A stretch of 41,182 bases of DNA, from positions 1 through 41,182 of the forward strand of contig JAJJBE010000040.1 in the NCBI GenBank assembly GCA_020996635.1. Reading direction: 5' to 3'. Each line of letters opens with the position of its first letter. The first letter of the stretch is position 1. The notes beneath the pieces were generated by a model. The model had not been told where the DNA came from and did no database searches. It saw nothing but the letters and a program-made list of their open reading frames with translations. Positions 26,157-35,482 of this stretch are shown piece by piece. A program made the position numbers and the translations under genes. Source of the DNA: Bathymodiolus brooksi methanotrophic gill symbiont (GTDB taxonomy: Bacteria > Pseudomonadota > Gammaproteobacteria > Methylococcales > Methylomonadaceae).

Positions 26157-26390
26157 TTACTTAGATCTATGTTGGTGAACTGCTGCAGTAATTGCAGCGG
26201 TCACAGCAGGTGTAACACCGCTAGAAACTGGTGTAGGTGGTGCTGTCGTAATAGGTGCTTCTTCTGGTAAAAATTTAGCTACACAATAAGCCATTAGCTT
26301 TACTGTACCTATTAACATCACAAGAAAAAGGAAAACAATCCCCATGCCCGTAAGCATAAGTTCGACTCCTTGCGTTATGACTTCATTCAT
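26157..26390 (-). CDS. oadG: Oxaloacetate decarboxylase, gamma subunit
   Basis: A 77-aa protein with one N-terminal membrane helix (VELMLTGMGIVFLFLVMLIGTVKLMA) and a short Pro/Ala/Thr-rich cytoplasmic tail ending in HQHRSK. OadG assembles the alpha and beta subunits, and its histidine tail can bind Zn2+. The GMGIVFLFL pattern is typical. It is first in the oad operon and divergent from rnfB, with 217 bp between them. Confidence 0.88.
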   Translation of the reverse strand: MNEVITQGVELMLTGMGIVFLFLVMLIGTVKLMAYCVAKFLPEEAPITTAPPTPVSSGVTPAVTAAITAAVHQHRSK

Positions 26391-26607
26391 AATTACAAAC
26401 CAAAGTTTATTAACATTGCCCTCATTATCGCTAAAAAAGTACTACTTCACAACCTTAAAGACCAATCATTATCGACTAAATATAAGTAGACTAAAGCTAT
26501 GATTACGTGATAGAAACATGCTTAATTTATTTTTCATGATAATATAGTTAATCTTATTGTGAGAGAGAATTCCCACATATTTTCACCCCCCAATTAAACG
26601 GAACACC

Positions 26608-27492
26608 ATGATTTCAACCATCGCCACAGCCGCTCTATTTATGGTTGCTTTAGGCGCTATCTTGGCAATAATTTTAGCCATCGCAAATAAAAAATTATTT
26701 GTCTATGAAGACCCTCGAATTGCAGAGGTTGATGATATGCTGCCTCAAGCGCAGTGTGGTGCTTGTGGCACGCCTGGCTGCCGGCCTTTTGCCGAAGCTT
26801 TAGTAGATGGCACAAAATCTCCCTCAGCATGTACCGTCAACACCGCTGAAGGTAATGCAGATATCGCTTTATACTTAGGTGTTGGCATGGGCGACCACGA
26901 AAAAGTGGTTGCTCGCTTGGCTTGCGCAGGTGGTACTCACGTCGCTTATACACGCGCAAAATATGAAGGATTAAAATCCTGCCAAGCTGCTTCCGCTGTC
27001 TCAGGTGGCGGTAAAGGCTGTAGCTGGGGATGTTTAGGTTTAGCGGATTGCGCTGATGTCTGTGATTTTGACGCCATCTACATGAATGAACATGGCCTCC
27101 CTATTGTTATAGAAGACAAATGCACTGCATGTAATGACTGCATTGTGGTTTGCCCCAAAGACTTATTTTCACTGATGCCTGTTAGTGAAAAACTTTATGT
27201 CGCCTGTAAAAGTTTAGATGAAGGTGACACAGCTGAACAAGAATGTGAAGTTGCTTGCACCGCTTGCGAAAAATGCGTTGTCGATGCACCTGCAGGCTTA
27301 ATTGAGATTAAAAATAATTTAGCTGTTATTGATTACTCTAAATATACTGATTTTGAAGTTGACCGAACTCCCATTGAGCGCTGCCCAACAGGCGCTATTG
27401 TCTGGTTGGATAATAAGCTAGGCTCTACTTATGCGAGCAAAGGCAAAGAAGGCAGCAAAGCACATCGCGAAAATACACTACCGATAGGCTAG
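26608..27492 (+). CDS. rnfB: Rnf complex subunit RnfB (long form)
   Basis: A 294-aa Fe-S subunit that accepts electrons from ferredoxin. An N-terminal membrane helix (residues 5-27) is followed by the RnfB cluster site CGACGTPGC (Cys50, 53, 58 with Cys75). A C-x3-C-x5-C-x3-C group follows (138-152), then CTACNDCIVVCP (172-182). The next ferredoxin repeat keeps Cys217, 220 and 223, but CP has become AP at 227-228. The last repeat has lost its CxxCxxC and keeps only Cys259. Classical pairing would leave one cluster intact and one gone. It resembles the long clostridial-type RnfB rather than the short enterobacterial RsxB. GGAA precedes the ATG. Confidence 0.92.
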   Translation: MISTIATAALFMVALGAILAIILAIANKKLFVYEDPRIAEVDDMLPQAQCGACGTPGCRPFAEALVDGTKSPSACTVNTAEGNADIALYLGVGMGDHEKVVARLACAGGTHVAYTRAKYEGLKSCQAASAVSGGGKGCSWGCLGLADCADVCDFDAIYMNEHGLPIVIEDKCTACNDCIVVCPKDLFSLMPVSEKLYVACKSLDEGDTAEQECEVACTACEKCVVDAPAGLIEIKNNLAVIDYSKYTDFEVDRTPIERCPTGAIVWLDNKLGSTYASKGKEGSKAHRENTLPIG

Positions 27493-27551
27493 CTTATACT
27501 TCGCGCTAAATATTAAACAAACCACTGAACACCGTTTTATAAGGAAACCCT

Positions 27552-30500
27552 ATGGCTTTTTTTGGCAAAAAAAAACAAAAAAAAGACGTTAAATACCCCG
27601 GTATTCGCCAAGCAATGGATGGCAACTCTGCAGTAATAATGTGTGAACGCGAGGCTAGTGATGCCGCGGGAGCCTTCCCTATTACACCGTCTACCGATAT
27701 GGGTGAACAATGGGCTGAAGAAAAAAGCAAAGGTCATATTAATATATCAGACCGGCCGCTTATTTTTGTAGAGCCAGAAGGCGAACATGCCGCCGCGGCA
27801 ATTACCGCGGGTATGTCGATGACAGGCTTGCGCTCAACCAACTTTAGCTCATCACAAGGCATTGCCTATATGCATGAGTCTCTGTACACAGCAGTGGGTA
27901 AGCGACTACCTTATGTATTGAATATTGCTTGCCGCGCCATTACCAAAGCAACGCTTAACGTACATTGTGGCCATGATGATTACCACTGCATGGATGATAC
28001 GGGCTTTATCCAAGTTTTTGCTAAAGATAACCAGTCTGTTGCTGACTTAAATGTTATCAGCCGTAAAATCGCCGAATTGAGCTTAAATCCTGCTGCTGTT
28101 GCCCAGGATGGCTTTTTAACCTCACACTTAATTGAAGATTTACAACTTCCTGAACGCAAATTAATTGCAGAATTTTTAGGCTCGCCCGAAGATATTATTA
28201 ACAGCCCAACAGCAGCACAAAAGATTCTTTATGGCGATGTACGCCGCCGCGTTCCTGAACTTTGGAATGTTGATGAGCCTATGATGTCTGGCGCAGTACA
28301 AAACCAAGATTCCTATATGCAGTCGGTTGCAGCTCAGCGCCCTTATTTCTTTGACCATGTAAAACAACATGCTGATGAATGCATGGATGAATGGTTTGAA
28401 TTAACAGGCCGTCGCTATAACCGCATCGGGCAGTACCGCTGTGATGATGCCGACTATTTAATTATTGCGCAAGGTAGTGTTATTCAAACAGCCGAAGCAA
28501 CTGCTGATTATTTGCGCGAAACACGCAACATTAAAGTTGGCGTAGTAAATATGATATTTTTCCGCCCCTTTCCAGGTGACCTAATTTCAGCTGTCGCCAA
28601 AGGCCGTAAAGGCATTACCGTTATGGAGCGCACCGATCAGCCCTTATCAGAAGATTTGCCGCTGATTTCAGAAATTCGTAATGCTTTAGCAAAAGCATTT
28701 GAAAATGGCCATTCCAAAGAAACGCCATTCCCTGAGTACGCTTCATTTAACAAAATTACAGATACCTCGCCACTTTATTCAGCCTGCTTTGGTTTAGGTA
28801 GCCGCGATTTACAACCAGAAGGCATTATTGCTGCCATAGAAAATATGCTGCCCAAAGCCAAGCATCAAAAATTCTACTACCTCGGCATAGATTTCATTCG
28901 TGAACAGGCATTTAGCCCAAAACAAGAATTACAACAACAAACGGTTCTTGATGCCTATCCTGCCATTGCAAATTTAGCTTTAAAAGGCTCAGAAAATCCA
29001 AATTTAATGCCTAAAGACGCGTTAACAATACGCATGCACTCAGTCGGAGGCTGGGGGGCAATTACTAGCGGTAAAAATTTGGCAATGATTTTATTTGACT
29101 TGCTAGATTACAATATTAAAGCAAATCCAAAATATGGTTCTGAGAAAAAAGGCCAACCGACAACCTATTATTTATCGGCAGCGCCCGAGCCTATTCGTAT
29201 CGCCTGCGAATACGCACATATTGATGTGGTTATCGCGCCTGACCCCAATGTATTTACTCATTCAAACCCGTTAGCAGGGCTAAATAAAAATGGCGTATTT
29301 ATCATTCAAAGCGATGCCGAAACACCCGAAGATGTTTGGCGCAGCTTTCCTAGAGCATCACAGCAATATATTGTTGATAAAAACATTAAAGTCGCTTATT
29401 TAGATGGCTTTAAAATTGCACGCGAAGAAACCAGTCATCCTGATTTACAATTTCGTATGCAAGGTATTACTTTCCAAGGTGCTTTTTTTGAATCAACTTC
29501 CATTGCAGAAAATGCAGGAAAAACAAAAGAAGATATTCTTGATGCTATCCATGAAACTATCAAAACTAAATTTGGCAACAAAGGTGGGCAAGTTGTTGCC
29601 GATAATTTTCGCACTGTAAAACGTGGGTTTACTGAAACTCAACATTTAGATGTGAGCAGTATGACGGTCGGCGATATGGCTGAGTCAGCAAAAAAAGTAG
29701 AAAAAACTGCGCCACTGATGTTATTACAAAAGCCTAAAAATGAGTCACCTGTTTCAGATATTCACCGCTTCTTTGAGCAAACAGGTAGTAACTATATTAA
29801 TGGCCGAGCTAACGATAACTTAGCTGATCCATTTTTAGCGCTTAGTCTTATGCCTGCCGCTTCGGGTATTTACCGCGATATGACTCAAATTCGTTTTGAG
29901 CACCCTGAATGGATTCCTGAAAACTGTACCGCTTGTGGTGATTGCTATACCGTCTGCCCTGATAGCGCAATACCGGGCTTAATCAATAGTATTAATGAAG
30001 TCTTTGAAACCAATATTAAACGCATAGAAAATACCGGCAAGACGGTTAAGCACTTACGTCGCGCCATTCGTAGCGTAGAAAAAAAATACCATGCCTTAAC
30101 AGCAGATAAATCTGAAGGCACAGTACTCGATCCGATTTTTAATAAATCAATCGGTGAAACCATTAAAGAATACCCTGAAGATCAACAAGCAGAAGTGCGT
30201 CAAGAGTTTGATTGGTTTAAAGAAGCTATGGGGGATTTTAAATTCGCCATTACCAAGCCTTATCATGATGCAGTTAATAAGCGCACCCCTAATAATGGAG
30301 GGTTATTTTCCATCACTATTAATCCTATGACCTGCAAAGGCTGTATGGAGTGTGTTGAGGTTTGCCCTGATGAAGCTTTAATTCCCATCAAGCAAACGCC
30401 TGACAGCATACAAACTTTACGTGATGACTGGGAATACTGGAATGACTTACCCACCTCTAACCCAAAATATAAACGTATTGATGATTTAGATGAAAAAATT

Positions 30501-32546
30501 GGTGCGCTAACCACCATGATGTTGGATAAACGCACTTATTCATCCATGAACTGTGGTGATGGTGCTTGTTTGGGCTGTGGTGAAAAGACCATTGTGCATT
30601 TATTCACCGGAACGGTTGTTGCCCTGATGCAACCGCGTGTGCAAAAACAAATCACTAAAATTGAACAGTTAATTACCGGAATGGAAAAACATATCCGCCT
30701 AAAATTATCTGAAAAATTGGATATTAGTGATATTGAAGCCGTAGAAGCGGCTATCGAAAATAATAAAAATGTTGATTTAACGCTAACTAACTTGAGTAGC
30801 GCGTTGAGTGATGGCAAAGCCAGCAACCCAATTGATGCCGACTGGTTAAAGTGGGCATCTCAATTAACCGCCAAATTAAAACACTTAAAATGGCAATATA
30901 CGCACGGTACAACAGGCAATGGCCGTACCGAAATGGGAATTACCAATAGTACTGGCTGTAGTTCAGTTTGGGGATCTACCTTCCCGTTTAACCCCTACCC
31001 TTTCCCTTGGGCTAATAATCTATTTCAAGATGCGCCCTCTTTAGCTATGGGTATCTTTGAAGGGCATATGGTTAAAATGACCGATGGCTTTAAAGCGATT
31101 CGTATGGCTGAATTAGAAATCGCCAATAAATACGATAAAGACGAGCAAGCGCACTTTTTTAACTATTTTGATTGGCATCAATTTAGCGAACAAGAATACC
31201 TAATGTGCCCACCTGTCGTTACTGTTGGTGGTGATGGTGCAATGTACGATATTGGCTTCCAAAACCTCTCGCGCAGCATTATGTCGGGGATGCCATTGAA
31301 AATATTAATTTTAGATACTCAGGTCTATTCCAATACCGGCGGGCAAGCCTGCACTTCTGGCTTTATCGGTCAAGTCTCGGATATGGCGCCTTATGGTAAA
31401 GAATGGAAAGGTAAAACCGAACGCCGCAAAGAAATGAGTTTAATTTCTATGGCACATAGAACGACTTACACCTTACAAAGCTCTATCGCACACCCTAATC
31501 ATTTAATTGAAGGTTATATAGACGGCTTAAACTACCGAGGCCCTGCTATTTTTAATATTTATGCTGTTTGCCAACCAGAACATGGTGTTGCTGATGATGC
31601 AGCGGACATGCAAAGTAAATTAGCGGTTGAATCTCGTGCCTATCCATTAATGACTTACGACCCACGTGAAGATGATACTTGGGAAAAAAGTATGTCTCTT
31701 AAAGGCAACCCCGCTATTGACCAAGACTGGACGACTTATGAACTACAATTTGTTGATGAATATGGCATAGAAGATAAAATGATCGTGCCTTTAACCTTTG
31801 CAGACTGGGCAATGACCGAAGGCCGCTTTCAAAAACACTTTAAATTTGTGCCACCTTCGCAGTGGAATGATGACATGGTTCCATTACATGAGTTTATTGA
31901 TTTAGACCATGATGAAATGGCAGATAATATTGCTTATATCCATGCGGTACACCCTGACAGTAATACTTTAGTCCGTGTTGTGGTTGATCCAGAAATTGTA
32001 CATTCAACTATCGAAAGACGTAATTTCTGGCGCACCCTAAAAGGTTTAGCAGGGGCGGATAGAAAAGAAGTTGATACCGTCGCAATTGCCACACAAGCAA
32101 AAGCAGAAATGGCCTCTAGCATTGCCTCTAACATTATGGGGATGGTGGGCGGTGATGACGCTAGCGAATTAGCCTCCATGCTGATGGCGGCACCTTCCGC
32201 AAATGCCCCCGCTGTTGCGGTACCATCAGCATCAACACCTGCTGAAGCAAGTGCAACACCGGCAGCGGCTACAGCAGCTGAAAAACCAGCTGGTGGGCAT
32301 GAGCCTGTTTGGATAGAAACACCCGATTGTACGACTTGTGATGAATGTGTGGATATTAACCCTAATATTTTCAAATACAATGCGGATAAAAAAGCGATGG
32401 TCATTGACCCTACGGCAGGAACCTTTGAAGATATCGTTAGATCTGCAGAGAAATGTACTGCAGTGATTATTCACCCCGGCACACCTTGGAACCCGAATGA
32501 AAAGAATTTAGAAAAACTGATTAAACGCGCTGAAAAATTTCAGTAA
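27552..32546 (+). CDS. nifJ: Pyruvate:ferredoxin (flavodoxin) oxidoreductase with C-terminal ferredoxin domain
   Basis: A 1664-aa cytoplasmic enzyme that oxidises pyruvate and CoA to acetyl-CoA and CO2 and reduces ferredoxin. Domain order: N-terminal PFOR domain (CEREASDAAGAFPITPSTDMGE), gamma domain (MHSVGGWGAITSGKNLA, around 495), two 4Fe-4S motifs (CTACGDCYTVCP near 792, CKGCMECVEVCP near 927), CGDGACLGCGEK near 999, and the TPP site GGDGAMYDIGFQN near 1226 with YSNTGGQ. An Ala/Pro-rich linker (about 1540-1585) then joins a ferredoxin-like module (CTTCDECVDINPNIF...CTAV). Ordinary NifJ is about 1170-1200 aa, so this is some 470 longer. AAGGAAACCCT precedes the ATG. Its place between rnfB and rnfC couples it to Rnf. 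Confidence 0.95.
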   Translation: MAFFGKKKQKKDVKYPGIRQAMDGNSAVIMCEREASDAAGAFPITPSTDMGEQWAEEKSKGHINISDRPLIFVEPEGEHAAAAITAGMSMTGLRSTNFSSSQGIAYMHESLYTAVGKRLPYVLNIACRAITKATLNVHCGHDDYHCMDDTGFIQVFAKDNQSVADLNVISRKIAELSLNPAAVAQDGFLTSHLIEDLQLPERKLIAEFLGSPEDIINSPTAAQKILYGDVRRRVPELWNVDEPMMSGAVQNQDSYMQSVAAQRPYFFDHVKQHADECMDEWFELTGRRYNRIGQYRCDDADYLIIAQGSVIQTAEATADYLRETRNIKVGVVNMIFFRPFPGDLISAVAKGRKGITVMERTDQPLSEDLPLISEIRNALAKAFENGHSKETPFPEYASFNKITDTSPLYSACFGLGSRDLQPEGIIAAIENMLPKAKHQKFYYLGIDFIREQAFSPKQELQQQTVLDAYPAIANLALKGSENPNLMPKDALTIRMHSVGGWGAITSGKNLAMILFDLLDYNIKANPKYGSEKKGQPTTYYLSAAPEPIRIACEYAHIDVVIAPDPNVFTHSNPLAGLNKNGVFIIQSDAETPEDVWRSFPRASQQYIVDKNIKVAYLDGFKIAREETSHPDLQFRMQGITFQGAFFESTSIAENAGKTKEDILDAIHETIKTKFGNKGGQVVADNFRTVKRGFTETQHLDVSSMTVGDMAESAKKVEKTAPLMLLQKPKNESPVSDIHRFFEQTGSNYINGRANDNLADPFLALSLMPAASGIYRDMTQIRFEHPEWIPENCTACGDCYTVCPDSAIPGLINSINEVFETNIKRIENTGKTVKHLRRAIRSVEKKYHALTADKSEGTVLDPIFNKSIGETIKEYPEDQQAEVRQEFDWFKEAMGDFKFAITKPYHDAVNKRTPNNGGLFSITINPMTCKGCMECVEVCPDEALIPIKQTPDSIQTLRDDWEYWNDLPTSNPKYKRIDDLDEKIGALTTMMLDKRTYSSMNCGDGACLGCGEKTIVHLFTGTVVALMQPRVQKQITKIEQLITGMEKHIRLKLSEKLDISDIEAVEAAIENNKNVDLTLTNLSSALSDGKASNPIDADWLKWASQLTAKLKHLKWQYTHGTTGNGRTEMGITNSTGCSSVWGSTFPFNPYPFPWANNLFQDAPSLAMGIFEGHMVKMTDGFKAIRMAELEIANKYDKDEQAHFFNYFDWHQFSEQEYLMCPPVVTVGGDGAMYDIGFQNLSRSIMSGMPLKILILDTQVYSNTGGQACTSGFIGQVSDMAPYGKEWKGKTERRKEMSLISMAHRTTYTLQSSIAHPNHLIEGYIDGLNYRGPAIFNIYAVCQPEHGVADDAADMQSKLAVESRAYPLMTYDPREDDTWEKSMSLKGNPAIDQDWTTYELQFVDEYGIEDKMIVPLTFADWAMTEGRFQKHFKFVPPSQWNDDMVPLHEFIDLDHDEMADNIAYIHAVHPDSNTLVRVVVDPEIVHSTIERRNFWRTLKGLAGADRKEVDTVAIATQAKAEMASSIASNIMGMVGGDDASELASMLMAAPSANAPAVAVPSASTPAEASATPAAATAAEKPAGGHEPVWIETPDCTTCDECVDINPNIFKYNADKKAMVIDPTAGTFEDIVRSAEKCTAVIIHPGTPWNPNEKNLEKLIKRAEKFQ

Positions 32547-32555
32547 TATCCCTGA

Positions 32556-32590
32556 ATTCCTCGCGGTACTTAATTAATACGGCGAGGAAT
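32556..32590 (+). promoter_or_regulatory. Stem-loop downstream of nifJ
   Basis: ATTCCTCGC (32556-32564) pairs perfectly with GCGAGGAAT (32582-32590) across a 17-nt AT-rich loop. There is no T-run, so it is more likely an RNA-processing or partial-attenuation point between nifJ and rnfC than a full terminator. Confidence 0.5.
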
Positions 32591-32693
32591 AGCAATAATT
32601 CACCAAACGGTGTTTATAGTAAAAAATAAAAAACACACTCTTTTTTCTACATACTTTAGAGTTTTTTCTTCGGCAAACGGACGGCTTTCAAAT

Positions 32694-34049
32694 ATGAATC
32701 TATTCAACTTATTTGGTAATAAATCATTTTCTCATGGTGTTCACCTTGAGGAATACAAAGAAGAAACTAACTCAAAATCGACACGTCGCTTAGCTTTTGC
32801 GCCTGAGATTATCGTACCTTTAGCACAAAACATAGGCAAACCAGCAAAGCCTATCGTTTATAAAGGCCAACATATTACACGTGGCGAACTGATTGCAGAA
32901 TCGACAGGGTTTATGTCTGTGCCTCTTCATGCACCTGTAACAGGTACAGTTAAAAGCATTGAATTAGTTAAAGTTGCCGATGGTGGCAAGCAGTTGGCTA
33001 TTATTATCACCACCTCTTTAAATTCTGGACAGCATGTTATCGCGTCAGAAACCTACAATAATTACCTAAGCATGTCGCGTGAAGCCCTTGTTAAAGCGGT
33101 TCAAGACACAGGCATCGTTGGCTTAGGTGGAGCGGCATTTCCCTCACATGTAAAAATGACCACGCCTGAAAATACACCTATTCATACTATTTTAGTCAAC
33201 GGTTGTGAATGTGAGCCTTTTTTAACCACTGACCATCGCGTTATGTTAGAAAGAATCGAGCAATTAATTTTGGGGATTCATATTGCGATGAAGTGCCTAG
33301 CTGCACCTAAGGCAATCATTGGCATAGAGGATAATAAGCTCAATGTTTTACAAGAAATTAGGCCGCATCTACCCAATAATGGCAGTATTAGCATTGAAGC
33401 CATTAAGACAAAATACCCTCAAGGGGCACAAAAAATGCTGGCATCGGCATTATTAGGCATTGAAATCCCTTCAGGCGGCCGCTCTTCTGCTGTCGGATTA
33501 GCCATTTTTAATGTGGCAACCTTAGCTAAAATAGGCTTATTACTCCCCGCCGCCCAAGGCTATACTGAACGCATTATTACCATTACAGGCGATAACTTAA
33601 CAAACCCAGGAAATTACTTAACACCGCTGGGTACCCCACTACGCTTCCTACTTGAACAGGCGGGATTCACAGACACAGGCGAAGCTTCGATTATTTTAGG
33701 CGGGCCAATGATGGGGATGCCTGCTCGCTCGCTTGATGTCCCTATTACCAAAGCAACAGGGGCCGTCTTAGTATTAGATGAGCGTGCAACGGGGCATGAT
33801 CATGATGACATAATGCCTTGTATAAAATGTAGTCGATGCTTGCAAGCTTGCCCGATTCATTTAAACCCTTCTGAAATGGGGCTGCTTGCAGCAAATCGCC
33901 AATATCAGACCATGGAAGAAAATCATCACTTAAACGATTGCTTTGAGTGCGGTGCATGCAGCTATGTCTGCCCTTCAAATATCCCTTTAGTGCAATATTT
34001 TAGAATCGCTAAAGCATTAAATCATGAAAGGCATTTAAGCGACGAATAA
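32694..34049 (+). CDS. rnfC: Rnf complex subunit RnfC, copy 1
   Basis: A 451-aa protein for the NADH/FMN-binding peripheral subunit of Rnf. The ATG at 32694 is chosen because it aligns with the start of the second copy (MNLFNLFG versus MTLFNLFG); an open stretch back to 32610 has no family match. It shows the N-terminal RnfC barrel-sandwich region, the nucleotide-binding GIVGLGGAAFPSHVKM and VNGCECEPFLTTDHRVM, an SLBB domain, and two 4Fe-4S motifs (CIKCSRCLQACP, CFECGACSYVCP). It is about 70% identical by eye to the next gene. In the conserved segment EIPSGG-LPSEVG it has RSSAVG, and GRGLIERI is AQGYTERI, so it is the more divergent copy. Confidence 0.92.
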   Translation: MNLFNLFGNKSFSHGVHLEEYKEETNSKSTRRLAFAPEIIVPLAQNIGKPAKPIVYKGQHITRGELIAESTGFMSVPLHAPVTGTVKSIELVKVADGGKQLAIIITTSLNSGQHVIASETYNNYLSMSREALVKAVQDTGIVGLGGAAFPSHVKMTTPENTPIHTILVNGCECEPFLTTDHRVMLERIEQLILGIHIAMKCLAAPKAIIGIEDNKLNVLQEIRPHLPNNGSISIEAIKTKYPQGAQKMLASALLGIEIPSGGRSSAVGLAIFNVATLAKIGLLLPAAQGYTERIITITGDNLTNPGNYLTPLGTPLRFLLEQAGFTDTGEASIILGGPMMGMPARSLDVPITKATGAVLVLDERATGHDHDDIMPCIKCSRCLQACPIHLNPSEMGLLAANRQYQTMEENHHLNDCFECGACSYVCPSNIPLVQYFRIAKALNHERHLSDE

Positions 34050-34138
34050 GTCCTCTCGCCTAAAGACAATAATGAGTAACTTTCAGTTATTTTTACAAAG
34101 CATAAAACAGCTTGCTCACTTTCCAGTTAAAATAGTAT

Positions 34139-35482
34139 ATGACTTTATTTAACTTGTTTGGTAAAAGAACCTTTGCACACGGTATTCACCCCGAAGAATA
34201 CAAAGCAACAACCAAGGAAAAAGCAACGCGCCGCCTTCCTTTTGCACCTGAAATAATTGTCCCGCTTGCCCAAAGCATCGGTAAACCCGCCAAATCTATT
34301 GTTTTTAAAGGCCAGCAAATAACACGTGGTGAAATCATTGCTGAAGCAGATGGTTTTATGTCTGTTCCCATTCATGCTCCTGTAACCGGCCAAGTAAAAT
34401 CGATTGATATTGTGATGACTGCAAAAGGTGAAAAAGCGCCAGCTATCACAATCACTACATCGCTTAGTTCTGGGCAGCTTATTTTAGAGTCCGATATTCA
34501 ACAAGATTATTTACGTTTATCTCGCACTGAATTAATTCAGGCCGTTAAAAATACAGGCATCGTCGGCTTAGGCGGTGCAGCATTTCCCACTCATGTAAAA
34601 ATGAGCATTCCTGATGACAGAAAAATTCATACGGTATTGGTTAATGGCTGTGAATGCGAACCTTTTTTAACCACCGACCATCGAGTAATGCTTGAAAAAA
34701 TCGAGCAATTATTAGGCATACGCATTGCAATGAAATGTGTGGATGCTCCTAAAGCTATTATTGGTATTGAAGATAATAAACTCGATGTTTTAAGCGCAAT
34801 CAAACCTCATCTACCTGATGATGGATCAATCAGCATTGAAGCCATTGAAACAAAGTACCCCCAAGGTGCAGAAAAAATGCTTGCCTACTCATTATTAGGC
34901 ATAGAAATTCCGTCAGGCGGTTTGCCTTCTGAAGTGGGTTTAGCTATTTTTAATGTCGCTACTTTAGCTGAAATTGGTGCCTTATTACCTGCTGGACGAG
35001 GGCTAATTGAACGCATTATTACTATTACCGGTGATACGGTAGAAAAGTCAGGTAATTATTTAATCCCTATTGGTACACCTATCCGCTATTTATTAGAGTA
35101 TGCGGGAGTTAGCGGTCAGGAAATTGAGCTAATTTTAGGTGGCCCAATGATGGGTTTACCAATACAATCGCTTGATGTTCCTGTTACCAAAGGTACCGGC
35201 GGCTTGTTAGTACTCGATAAGCATGCAACAAAGCAAGGTGATGTTTTACCTTGTATAAAGTGCAGCCAATGTTTACAAGCCTGTCCTATTCTTTTAAACC
35301 CTGCAGAGCTAGGACAGTTAGCAGCAAAGCGGCTCTACGATATTATGGAAGAAGATTTTCATTTAAATGATTGTTTTGAGTGCGGTGCTTGTAGCTATGT
35401 CTGCCCCTCTAATATTCCACTCGTACAATATTTTAGAATTGCAAAAACTTTAAACCGCGAAAGGCATTTACAAGATGGCTAA
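34139..35482 (+). CDS. rnfC: Rnf complex subunit RnfC, copy 2
   Basis: A 447-aa paralogue of the preceding gene with the same domains: the flavin/NADH region (GIVGLGGAAFPTHVKM, NGCECEPFLTTDHRVM), an SLBB domain, and CIKCSQCLQACP plus CFECGACSYVCP. It keeps residues that copy 1 has changed (LPSEVG, GRGLIERIITITG), so it is probably the one in the standard complex. It overlaps rnfD by 8 bp, so it is the coupled copy. It lacks the long C-terminal Ala/Lys tail of enterobacterial RnfC. Confidence 0.94.
   Translation: MTLFNLFGKRTFAHGIHPEEYKATTKEKATRRLPFAPEIIVPLAQSIGKPAKSIVFKGQQITRGEIIAEADGFMSVPIHAPVTGQVKSIDIVMTAKGEKAPAITITTSLSSGQLILESDIQQDYLRLSRTELIQAVKNTGIVGLGGAAFPTHVKMSIPDDRKIHTVLVNGCECEPFLTTDHRVMLEKIEQLLGIRIAMKCVDAPKAIIGIEDNKLDVLSAIKPHLPDDGSISIEAIETKYPQGAEKMLAYSLLGIEIPSGGLPSEVGLAIFNVATLAEIGALLPAGRGLIERIITITGDTVEKSGNYLIPIGTPIRYLLEYAGVSGQEIELILGGPMMGLPIQSLDVPVTKGTGGLLVLDKHATKQGDVLPCIKCSQCLQACPILLNPAELGQLAAKRLYDIMEEDFHLNDCFECGACSYVCPSNIPLVQYFRIAKTLNRERHLQDG

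Noticed and set aside
26391-26607. sigma-70 or FNR sites between oadG and rnfB
   Set aside because: TAATAT- and TATGAT-like boxes occur, but none has a partner at the right spacing, and no TTGAT-N4-ATCAA dyad is present.
31934-32404. Minus-strand 156-codon frame within nifJ
   Set aside because: Ala/Ser-rich shadow of the Ala/Pro-rich linker of NifJ on the opposite strand.
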